Assembly: GCA_023091735.1 (NCBI GenBank)
Contig: JALKBU010001154.1
Coordinates: 1-15,683, forward strand
Origin: Trichomonas tenax
Lineage: Eukaryota > Parabasalia > Trichomonadida > Trichomonadidae
Length of the DNA stretch: 15,683 nucleotides
Direction of reading: 5' to 3'
Shown: in pieces, positions 7,987 to 15,295 of the stretch
How positions within the stretch are numbered: the first letter of the stretch is position 1
How the letters are laid out: each line of letters starts with the position of its first letter
Program-made: the position numbers and the translations under genes
The notes under the pieces: generated by a model
The model's input: only the letters and a program-made list of their open reading frames with translations
Databases searched by the model: none
What the model was told of the DNA's origin: nothing

Positions 7987-10029
7987 TCACTTGTAAAGAT
8001 AAATAATAGGCCTAATATCTTTGGAATATTTCAGCGTAAAATCCCAAAGTGCTTTGTTTTCTTCTGTGTTGATTTTTGGGAGATATAAAGGAAGGTGTTG
8101 AGCGTCTGGTGTTCCGAATGATCTATATAACCAGCGTTTATCTGCTGTTGGCGAAACAAAGAAAGCGATTGATGAAACCGTTTGCACCATCATGCAAACA
8201 ATATCAACTTTTGAATCATCTTTTTCTTTTGCTCCGCAATTCGAAACATCGCTATTTTCTGATTCAGTCTCTTGTATTTGTTCAGATGGATTCTTCTTTG
8301 CTTTACGAATCCTAATTGATATATATTCAACTCTTTTGCGTATATATAAGAATAACTGTAGAGGATCAAACGTCTTTAACGCAATGAGATCAGCAACTCT
8401 TCCATCTTCACCGTTTGGATGCTTCTCGCGAAGTATTGGTGTGTCTATGAAGAACTTTATAATGAGTTTCAACTTTTCATCTTTAACTTCAAGCATTTCC
8501 TGTAATGCATCCATTGGAAACATGTAATAACTGTAGTCTACGAACGATCTCACATAGTAAGCGAAGGCAGCAACAGGATCATATCTATACTGAACAAGTT
8601 TAGCGTTGGAAGAAACAGGGAATGCATGCGTGAAAACTCTAATGTGTTTTTTGCCATCATCGCCTCTAAAAGTGATATGCAGTTGAACAGCAGACGCTTC
8701 ACCACTTATGTAGGACATGATATTGTTTGGAAACTCGAATTTGACTAATATTGAGTTCTTGAATGGAAGATTTGCAACTTTCGCAGATTTATTTGATGTC
8801 TTTATAGCATTGAGTGAGAGTTTCGTGATATTTAATGATGGATTGCATGTCACATCAACTTGCGCGTGCCAAAAATATAAAACTTGTAATGTGTTTGAGA
8901 TATCTGAAAATAATGAATGAAAGTCTTTCGTTTCATTGAATAACTTGTAGATATAAACATATCCTGATGATAGAGCACTAGGGATAACTGTAGTTCGCAC
9001 GAATTTGTCTCCAGTGGTCGATAAGAAAAGTGTGCATGTTATTCCTATTTCTAGAAACTTCAAGGCTATGTCATTATAGTATTTCCTTGTTCTCTCTGCG
9101 TGCCTGTATAATCCAAAGTGGCGTTCGTCAGGAACAATGATTCCCGGTCCAATTGTTGCATAATTTGCTGAGCAAAGTAATAAGACTCCACCCATCGGCA
9201 GAGCTTTTGCAGCAAAGTCTAATATCGCTCCTAAACAGTTTAATCGTGAATCTGAAGTTGTTAAGTTTGCAATTTTGTTTAAGTAATGAAGAATTGGTTC
9301 TAATGATAATGAAAGTGGATCAATGCTTAATTTCCATATTTCGATATCATTGATGTCGGGTATTGTTATCTCTCTGTTGAATTTTGGATCGAAAACGTGT
9401 ATCTGATCAGAATATGTGACAATGCATACTTTTAATGATTGGTTTGAATTAGAAAGTATCTTTATGAGTGCCTTTGCTATAGATTGCGCAAAATTACTTT
9501 CAATTGAAATTGATGAAATATCGATTGCGATTAAAAATATGTTATTTTCTTTACCGGGTATTTCTTCTTCCGTAATTATTTCCATGTCCTGTGTTTTTGT
9601 CCCTGTGTATTTAATTAGCTCGAAATTTTCGAAATTTTGGAAATATTTTGAACAAGTAATGCAGTGAAATTTGTTTGATTTGGAATCAAAATCTGCATAT
9701 AGTGTGAAATAAGATGAGCAATGTGGACATTTCGGCAATTTTCCCTGTTTTTCATCATAAAAATAGACATTAGAATTAGATTTAGGCGAAACTATCAATG
9801 ATATAGGAATATCCTTTGGCGATGATAAATGATTCTTTGGGAAAATTGGTGTCGATACTCTTGTAGATTTTGAATTTAATAATAATTCGGGAAAATTTGG
9901 CGTTTTAAGTAATACATCATGCTTCCAAATGTCATTTGGTGATTCAATGCCGCTGATTATGTTATCCTCTTGTTCTTGAGGCGCTAAATAATATCGATGA
10001 ATCAACTTCTTACAATCTGAAACTAGCAA
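7987..10029 (-). CDS. Divergent Sec23/Sec24-family COPII coat protein, Sec24-like; 5' end unresolved
   Basis: Sec24 is the cargo-selecting subunit of the COPII inner coat at ER exit sites. Counting from the TTG at 10029, a zinc ribbon is at C101/C104 and C123/C126. The von Willebrand-like trunk runs about 163-385 with GGVLLLCSANYATIGPG (280-296), close to the Sec24 'GG.L..F....PT.GPG' signature. The beta-sandwich follows (about 386-475, ending KHIRVFTHAFPVSSN), then the helical domain (about 480-572) and a gelsolin-like segment (605-680) ending PIIYLYK. At about 680 residues it is shorter than typical Sec24; the C-terminal helix after the gelsolin core is absent and an acidic insert lies at 580-607. 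The frame begins after TAG 10054-10056 and has no ATG before residue 149, beyond the zinc ribbon. An ATG at 10070-10072 lies in the neighbouring frame and would need a one-base shift. A 5' exon, a sequencing indel or early pseudogenisation are open options. Sec23 is less likely by motif. Confidence 0.82.
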   Translation of the reverse strand: MLVSDCKKLIHRYYLAPQEQEDNIISGIESPNDIWKHDVLLKTPNFPELLLNSKSTRVSTPIFPKNHLSSPKDIPISLIVSPKSNSNVYFYDEKQGKLPKCPHCSSYFTLYADFDSKSNKFHCITCSKYFQNFENFELIKYTGTKTQDMEIITEEEIPGKENNIFLIAIDISSISIESNFAQSIAKALIKILSNSNQSLKVCIVTYSDQIHVFDPKFNREITIPDINDIEIWKLSIDPLSLSLEPILHYLNKIANLTTSDSRLNCLGAILDFAAKALPMGGVLLLCSANYATIGPGIIVPDERHFGLYRHAERTRKYYNDIALKFLEIGITCTLFLSTTGDKFVRTTVIPSALSSGYVYIYKLFNETKDFHSLFSDISNTLQVLYFWHAQVDVTCNPSLNITKLSLNAIKTSNKSAKVANLPFKNSILVKFEFPNNIMSYISGEASAVQLHITFRGDDGKKHIRVFTHAFPVSSNAKLVQYRYDPVAAFAYYVRSFVDYSYYMFPMDALQEMLEVKDEKLKLIIKFFIDTPILREKHPNGEDGRVADLIALKTFDPLQLFLYIRKRVEYISIRIRKAKKNPSEQIQETESENSDVSNCGAKEKDDSKVDIVCMMVQTVSSIAFFVSPTADKRWLYRSFGTPDAQHLPLYLPKINTEENKALWDFTLKYSKDIRPIIYLYK

Positions 10030-10056
10030 CTGTTTGGAACGCTTTCTTGAGATCTA

Positions 10057-10433
10057 AAATAGAATATTTCATTGGAGATTTAGTCTAATCTTAGAATAAA
10101 TTTTTTTTGTTATCAAAAAAACATAAATTATTCAATTTCCTGTTGAATTCAGATAGAGAACACTTATTCAACCATGTTTTGATATTTTGGGATTGAAATC
10201 TTGAAAATATTGGATCCATTATATCGATAATTGGCAATTATTTCGGTTTTGTTCATGAATTCTGGTTTTACAATATACTGTGACCTCATTTTTAAAGACA
10301 TTAGCCTGAATTAAAAATTATGGAAATAAATTTTTGGTTAAATTCATAACACTACAAGAGGAGATCCCAAAAATGATTTTGTTAAAAATACGATTATATT
10401 CCTCACAAACAGAAAATTGAAAACATTTTTTAA
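10057..10433. other. Shared upstream region between two divergent genes that lack ATG starts
   Basis: This 377-bp AT-rich gap separates the head-to-head Sec24-like and HMG-box frames and must hold both promoters. ATGs exist in it but not in frame: 10070-10072 (minus) opens 20 codons, MKYSILDLKKAFQTVASFRL; 10373-10375 (plus) opens 15 codons and stops at TGA 10418-10420. Each is one base out of frame with its neighbouring conserved frame. No GTATGT-type donor or ACTAACACACAG-type acceptor was found on either strand here. Confidence 0.6.
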
Positions 10434-10877
10434 AAAACGACAGTTTCTTCTCCACAGACAAAAAAACAAACCGCTTTCTCTGTGTTTTCCGCAGAGTGGC
10501 GGAACATGCATCGCGATGCTATCGAAGGACTAACGTTTATTGAAATTTCGAGAAGAATTGCTGCTGAATGGTCAATGCTTCTTCCTTCTTACAAATCCAT
10601 ATACTGGGAGAAAGCGGGAGTGACCAAATCAACTGCTCATTTCCAGAAAAAGAAAAAGTTAATTATGAAAACAGAAGAAATTATTGAAACCCAGCCAATT
10701 AAGAAGAAAACGAAAAGCTTTTCGAATTTAGATCTAAGTGACTCTGAAGGTACGGACGACTCCGAAACATTCCAACAGCAAAAGCGGAAATACAAAAAAC
10801 GCGATAAACCAAAAACTAGTGATGGTGAACCCCATAAACGGAAATACCACCGACATCAACGCGATGACAGTGATTAA
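10434..10877 (+). CDS. Small HMG-box DNA-binding protein; start codon unresolved
   Basis: HMG boxes bend or wrap DNA and occur in chromatin proteins and transcription regulators, so a nuclear role is expected. The frame opens after TAA 10431-10433. From about 10452 it reads PQTKKQTAFSVFSAEW, then GLTFIEISRRIAAEW and YKSIYWEKAG, matching the HMG-box pattern 'PKRPLSAFFLFS.E.R...GLS..EISK.LGE.WK.L....K..YE.KA'. After the box come a lysine-rich stretch (KKKKK region, PIKKKTK), an acidic patch (DLSDSEGTDDSE) and a strongly basic tail (KRKYKKRDKPK, HKRKYHRHQ). The first in-frame ATG is at 10506, inside helix 1 of the box, so a protein begun there (123 residues) would lack part of the domain. The sequence around 10473-10560 is clearly more GC-rich than its flanks. 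A TCTCCACAG at 10449-10457 resembles a 3' splice acceptor, hinting at a missing upstream exon, but no donor is visible. Confidence 0.72.
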   Translation, partial: KTTVSSPQTKKQTAFSVFSAEWRNMHRDAIEGLTFIEISRRIAAEWSMLLPSYKSIYWEKAGVTKSTAHFQKKKKLIMKTEEIIETQPIKKKTKSFSNLDLSDSEGTDDSETFQQQKRKYKKRDKPKTSDGEPHKRKYHRHQRDDSD

Positions 10878-11249
10878 GATGTATTTGTATTTGTGTGTTT
10901 TAAATTTACATATTATCAATTTGATATCTAATTTTATAACATCTAATATATTTATCAATATTTCTCTTTTCCTTATACCCCAGCCTTGGTGCACATGAGT
11001 GTCCTGTGGTTGAACTTTGATATTTGGAATGGCATCTACGCATCAAATGATATTTCTCGATTTGTGCATTAGAATTGCCATAAATTAATCATATTCTATC
11101 TGAATCAATTAGTTGTGATGGATAAAATAAGTTTTCAACGATTTCAATTTTTGATCCAATCCATTATAGCATTTGTTTGCATGTTTTTTGAATGAGAATA
11201 AATTAGGACATTAGATGTGCGAGGTTAGATGGTCTTAAAAATGGAGTCT

Positions 11250-11350
11250 AGGACAAAAGTGAACATCAAAAGTGGCTGAGAACCTTAAAGTCACTTTTCA
11301 TGAATAAACCGTCACCTTTTTGTGCGGGCAAATTGTCACTTTTATAAAAA
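11250..11350. repeat. Cluster of CAAAAGTG / GTCACTTTT motifs in both orientations
   Basis: CAAAAGTG occurs twice in direct orientation (about 11253-11260 and 11267-11274), followed by the inverted form as AAAGTCACTTTT (about 11287-11298), GTCACCTTTTTG (about 11311-11322) and TTGTCACTTTTAT (about 11333-11345). A further AAGTCACTTTC lies near 12071. The forward and inverted groups could pair as imperfect stems. No ORF is tied to them. The origin is unknown; they could be mobile-element termini or protein-binding sites. Confidence 0.35.
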
Positions 11351-11517
11351 GTGTTATAAATATCTTTTTAGTCTAAACAATACTGATATTTATAGATTGA
11401 AACTCCACGCTGAGTATGAAGACCATAAACGTAGTTCATTGCAAGTTTTTGTTGCACTCCAAACCAAGAAACTCGGTCGAAATTATTCCTTCTTGCATGG
11501 TAAATATGAATTATAAA

Positions 11518-11840
11518 CAAATAATTTGAAGAAAAAAAAAATTTAGTAAAAAAACGAATTTTACAAAGAATATAAAGATCAAATTGAGAATCTAAATAAT
11601 ATAAATCAGTATATAAAATGAACGTAATATGAAAACATTATCTAATTCATGATTCAAGAACAATTAATTATGAATTTAATGATATATTAATAATTATGAG
11701 AATAAGTAATAATATGAAAATAATGTTGTAATGAAAAAGGTATCTGTGAAAAAATAAAAAATAGAAAAAAAAATAATAATATATTAATATCAAAAGTGAA
11801 AATGTAATGTGCATTAAAAATTGAATCAATAAGTGGGTTC
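11518..11840. repeat. Extremely AT-rich low-complexity tract
   Basis: About 320 bp made almost entirely of A and T, with A-runs and TAAT/ATAAT words and hardly any G or C. No ORF of note is present. It ends abruptly at the GC-rich island. It could be a chromatin boundary, an assembly-difficult spacer or a decayed element; nothing in the sequence decides. Confidence 0.6.
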
Positions 11841-11980
11841 TTGTTAGGGCCTGGCTTGGCCACTCGAGGGCTTTGGAAGTCTCAAGTCGACTTCGCCATG
11901 CATCGAATCATGCTTCTGTTGAATAGGCATCTGGATGCATCTCTGCTAGATCACCAGGTCATCCTTCACTATGAGGCCAC
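11841..11980. other. GC-rich island of unknown nature
   Basis: By hand count 72 of these 140 bases are G or C (about 51%), beside a tract of very low GC. It contains small dyads: GGCC...GGCC (11848-11861) and GCATC-TG-GATGC (11927-11938). Minus-strand frames contain protein-like pieces such as DLAEMHPDAYSTEA and DAWRSRLETSKALEWPS but are broken by stops. It may be a coding fragment of a decayed or transferred gene or mobile element, or a structured RNA. No family was recognised. Confidence 0.4.
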
Positions 11981-12102
11981 AACTACTCATAATGAAGTCT
12001 TCTTTGGCTTCCAACATTGAGTTCAATCCATTTCAACCTATTGACACTTTTCCATTTTTCCCGCTCAAACAAGTCACTTTCCTTTATTTTGACATCCTGA
12101 CT

Positions 12103-12130
12103 TTACATGTCAAAAATAAGTTACATGTCA
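12103..12130 (+). repeat. Direct repeat TTACATGTCA, two copies 18 bp apart
   Basis: TTACATGTCA is present at 12103-12112 and 12121-12130, separated by AAAATAAG. Each unit contains the palindrome ACATGT. There is no attached gene, and the function is unknown. Confidence 0.5.
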
Positions 12131-12316
12131 GAAAAGCACGTTGTTCTATTTTGTCCCAGTCCCCTTAAAAATGTTAATATTTTTTGATCAAAACATTTTA
12201 TTTTCTTTTTCCAAAAATTTATCGATATTCTTTGTGCATACATGTTCCTCTTATCAAAGATAAAAATTACAAGATATGTTACGCGGAATAAAATTTTTTC
12301 ATGGGGGATGCATCAA

Positions 12317-12390
12317 AGATTAATAAGGGTATTTCTAATATAAAAGGGTCTAACACAATATTCAAGGGCAATTTGGTATATTAGGGGATT
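12317..12390 (+). repeat. Degenerate ~19-bp units with phased G-runs
   Basis: G-runs begin at 12327, 12346, 12366 and 12384, spaced 19, 20 and 18 bp. Each is preceded by an AT-rich word: TAATAAGGGTA, ATAAAAGGGTC, ATTCAAGGGCA and ATTAGGGGAT. An additional G5 run sits at 12303-12307. This looks like an eroded short tandem array about 165-235 bp upstream of the karyopherin ATG. Confidence 0.4.
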
Positions 12391-12553
12391 GAAAAATTAA
12401 AGAGGTGAAAGGTCATAAATTGAATTAAAATGATGAAATTGGGATTGGCATATGAAAATAAGTTTAGTTATAATGAATTTGAAGAATTTAGGGTCCTAAA
12501 AAATAAGGAGGGGATGATTGAAATTTGAAAGGACACAGAGCCTCGAAGAATTT

Positions 12554-15295
12554 ATGCAACTCGACGATTTTCTGGGATTCAATAATCAAGACCCAGCAGT
12601 GAGACAGAGGTCCTTCGATGTCTTCAATGAGGCTATCGCTGATAGAGAGTTCATTCTTCAACTTTTCGAGTATCTTAAATCTGAACTTCCTCAAAATTTC
12701 CGATTTCTCGTTGAATCAGCTATCCTTAGGGTCCTCGAGATCCACTTCAAGCCAGAGTCAACTTTTTGGGATGCAGAAGCGCAAAATCGAATCCTTGACT
12801 TTTTAGTTGAGTATTCATTAAGTATTCCATATGAAAACTCAGCCTCAGCGATGACCTGTATCCGCCATATCATTATGAACTCGCCAATCTCAATTTTGCA
12901 ACAAGTTGCAAATTATTTCTCTTTACTTGCAACGCATCAAGAGCAGCAGCAAGTTCTCATCATTTTACAAATCGTTCTTTACTGGACTAAGATGATGCTA
13001 GTCACACCACTCAGTAAAGAAGAATCTGAAAATGTTCTTCAAGGAATTGAAGAATTTAACGTGAAACTCGTCCAAACATTCATCGAAATCACAAACTCAT
13101 TACCAGAAAACCTCGTTGAAACACAATATCCGCTTAAAATATTGCGCATTATATCGAAATGCATGATTGCACTCTCTTCTAAATGTGTCACACTGTTAAC
13201 AGACGCTAGTTTCGACACAATCATCGGTGCTTTCATGACTGCACTTCAATTACCATCAGTTAACCTTCAAATGACCAAATTAAAACGCTCAATCACAAGA
13301 TTCTTTATCATTCTCTGCAAATACTTCATCGGCGTTGACGAAGAGTCGCCAGAAGAAGATATAAGAAACGAATACGCTAAGCATTTCACTACTGATGTCG
13401 TTCCACAATTCCTTGAAATGATCATTTACATTTTGGGCAATGAAACAGATGACATTCTTCGCGGTAATGTTCTGTTCTTACTCTCGCAACTCTTATTCCA
13501 CCAAATGATTCCTGTCGAGTCAATCACACCAGATTTTGTTTCAGACGTGATTATTCGCTCAGCAAGATTGACACCAGATATCATTAACGAACATATAGTC
13601 AACCCACAGTTGTATATCGCTCACTACTTACACTATTCCGCAAATGAGTTAATTAATCGCAGGAGAGGCTGTGCTAAAGTTATTGAAGCCTTAGTTAAGA
13701 AGTACGGTGAGATCGAAGGTCTCGAAAACAAATTCGTTATCATTGATATGTTATACGAATTGCTTTTAGCTGAAACAGCAGATCCATATGAATTCGAAAG
13801 CAGAATTTATTTGATGACACGTTACATCAGAGATACAAACACACCGATGGGTCCAATGGTTGACCCAACGGTCATCGAAGCATTAACAGAAGTCGCAGGA
13901 AATCTTTCAACAACCTTAGTATCAGAAGAAGCTAAGACAGGAACAATCGACCGCACATTCGTTTTAGCATCACTTTTGATGATGATGCGTCACACACTTC
14001 CATACATGGATCCAAATATTGGCCTTTCTCTTGCCGTTAAGTGCATCATGGAGAGTCCAGATGAAGTAGTCATCACATGCGCTGCTAAGCTTGCTAGAGC
14101 ATGCATTGATGAAGGCGATATTCCAGAAGCAGACTTTGATGTTATCGTGATCATCAAGAAGCTCTTAGAATACTTACACACAAACTCTCCAGCAATCCCA
14201 ATGTGCGTCAGAAGCATGTTAAAGATCGGAGGACCACAGGCTACTCTATTGGCCAAGGATGTCATCACAGACATGTTATCTTTCTGTGTTAGTGAAACAG
14301 CTGTTGACGAAACTGATGAAATTTTAGAAAAGGTTGCCACAAGCTTCACATCAACAGCTGAAATCATTGCATCCCTTGCTCATGATCGAGGTGCTCTTGC
14401 TGAAACAGCAGCTCAAGTTACACCAATGGTTGCTCAGTATTTCGTTAAACAATCACAGACAAAGGCATGCGATGAAATCTTGTATTTCCTCGCTCAGCTT
14501 AACACTAAGTGCACTGTTCCAATTCCAGCTGTTTACTCATCCTGCACAGCCATTACTAACATCATTGCAGAAGACGAAGTTTATCTTCAGCATGCTGAAC
14601 AAATTGCTTGCGCTCTCTGCCCACTCATTTTGTTGAATGGCGAAGGATGCGAAATTGAAAGATTCGAGTTCAACAATGCTTGCTTCAAGCTTTGCAACAA
14701 TATACTGCAGTTCTGTGATAGAGATGCAAGTGAACTTTCAGAGAGAGATAGAGCTTATGCTTTAATCCTTTCCGCTTGCATGGTTCAAGCGATTGGAGAA
14801 CCAGCAATTATATTCCTCCCTGCTGCCCTCGAAGCCATCACATTGCCAAGCGAAGAGCAGAATGATTCATTGCTTTACTCTTCAGCGACGACAATGATTG
14901 TTTCCTGCTTCATTGCAGCTCCAGAACAGACAGGACAACAGATTTCAGACGATTTGGCAAACTACATCAAAGAATCTGTTAATGCAGAAAAGTTACCAAC
15001 ATACAACGAGTTCAAGCTCAGCTTTGCTTTGTTGTTGTACATTGCTCGCACTGGCCGCCAGCAGTGCTATGTTCGCGCTGCAGAGCTCATCAAGACGCTC
15101 TCTGAGATGCGCGCGGAAGAAGAGAGCATGGCAGCAATCGGAGGCGACAAACTCATCGAATCAATGATTCTTCCATTCTCGATGCCTGTCGAGAGCATCA
15201 ACGAACTCGAGCTGTTCGGGCAACTCACTGACCAATACTTCAACTCTCTCCCTGCGAGACTGAAGAAGCTCGTCAAATCTTACTTCCATATATGA
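12554..15295 (+). CDS. HEAT-repeat karyopherin (importin-beta superfamily), CSE1/exportin-2-like
   Basis: This class carries cargo through nuclear pores with RanGTP; CSE1 recycles importin-alpha to the cytoplasm. The 913-residue product is almost wholly alpha-helical HEAT-like repeats. Its N terminus (MQLDDFLGFNNQDPAVRQRSF) matches the opening helix and 'DP.vR..AE' of importin-beta N-terminal domains. NPQLYIAHYLHY (from residue 350) followed by RRRGCAKVIEALVKKYGE resembles the CSE1 segment 'NPeeYIrrDlegsD..TRRRAacdLv..Lck.fe'; importin-7/8 has a related 'DPYEYIR' block. Length is close to the 950-1000 residues of CSE1. The frame opens at 12518 after TGA 12515-12517, but the first ATG is 12554, which also matches the family N terminus. 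An ATG at 12514 is out of frame and stops at once. The last 250 bp are more GC-rich than the body. No introns are seen. The superfamily is well supported; the CSE1 assignment is moderate. Confidence 0.8.
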   Translation: MQLDDFLGFNNQDPAVRQRSFDVFNEAIADREFILQLFEYLKSELPQNFRFLVESAILRVLEIHFKPESTFWDAEAQNRILDFLVEYSLSIPYENSASAMTCIRHIIMNSPISILQQVANYFSLLATHQEQQQVLIILQIVLYWTKMMLVTPLSKEESENVLQGIEEFNVKLVQTFIEITNSLPENLVETQYPLKILRIISKCMIALSSKCVTLLTDASFDTIIGAFMTALQLPSVNLQMTKLKRSITRFFIILCKYFIGVDEESPEEDIRNEYAKHFTTDVVPQFLEMIIYILGNETDDILRGNVLFLLSQLLFHQMIPVESITPDFVSDVIIRSARLTPDIINEHIVNPQLYIAHYLHYSANELINRRRGCAKVIEALVKKYGEIEGLENKFVIIDMLYELLLAETADPYEFESRIYLMTRYIRDTNTPMGPMVDPTVIEALTEVAGNLSTTLVSEEAKTGTIDRTFVLASLLMMMRHTLPYMDPNIGLSLAVKCIMESPDEVVITCAAKLARACIDEGDIPEADFDVIVIIKKLLEYLHTNSPAIPMCVRSMLKIGGPQATLLAKDVITDMLSFCVSETAVDETDEILEKVATSFTSTAEIIASLAHDRGALAETAAQVTPMVAQYFVKQSQTKACDEILYFLAQLNTKCTVPIPAVYSSCTAITNIIAEDEVYLQHAEQIACALCPLILLNGEGCEIERFEFNNACFKLCNNILQFCDRDASELSERDRAYALILSACMVQAIGEPAIIFLPAALEAITLPSEEQNDSLLYSSATTMIVSCFIAAPEQTGQQISDDLANYIKESVNAEKLPTYNEFKLSFALLLYIARTGRQQCYVRAAELIKTLSEMRAEEESMAAIGGDKLIESMILPFSMPVESINELELFGQLTDQYFNSLPARLKKLVKSYFHI

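Larger units (their letters stand above)
10878..12553. other. Long region without a recognisable gene
   Basis: Small ORFs here (for example at 11322 and 11971) lack protein-like composition and recognisable motifs. The stretch divides into several parts: ordinary AT-rich DNA to about 11250; a cluster of AAAAGTG/CACTTTT motifs (11250-11350); an extreme AT tract (about 11518-11840); a GC-rich island (about 11841-11980); DNA with a short direct repeat (12103-12130); and a C-depleted, G-run-containing tract (12300-12535) leading into the karyopherin gene. It may contain eroded mobile-element remnants or an unrecognised RNA gene. No tRNA fold was found. Confidence 0.6.

Noticed and set aside
10734..10998. 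Overlapping 86-codon ORFs on both strands at the end of the HMG gene
   Set aside because: They are alternative-frame shadows of the charged HMG tail that run into AT-rich intergenic DNA; the hydrophobic minus-strand peptide lacks any supporting feature.
11881..11900. GGCGAAGTCG shared between the GC-rich island (minus strand) and the 15542-15588 hairpin loop region
   Set aside because: A 10-bp match without the flanking stems is too short to argue common origin.
12018..12028. GTTCAATCC resembling a tRNA B box
   Set aside because: No convincing A box lies at the right distance and the flanking bases do not form a T stem or acceptor stem.
12518..12553. TTG-initiated extension of the karyopherin frame (12 codons)
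   Set aside because: A nuclear eukaryotic gene is expected to start at ATG; 12554 is the first ATG and matches the family N terminus.
13990..14367. 125-codon antisense ORF within the karyopherin gene
   Set aside because: It is fully antisense to a well-supported frame, has no recognisable domain, and has composition that mirrors the sense codons.
14555..14570. ACTAAC followed by an AG, like a trichomonad branch/acceptor signal, inside the karyopherin gene
   Set aside because: The frame is open through it, no GTAYGT donor lies upstream, and the encoded helices continue normally.
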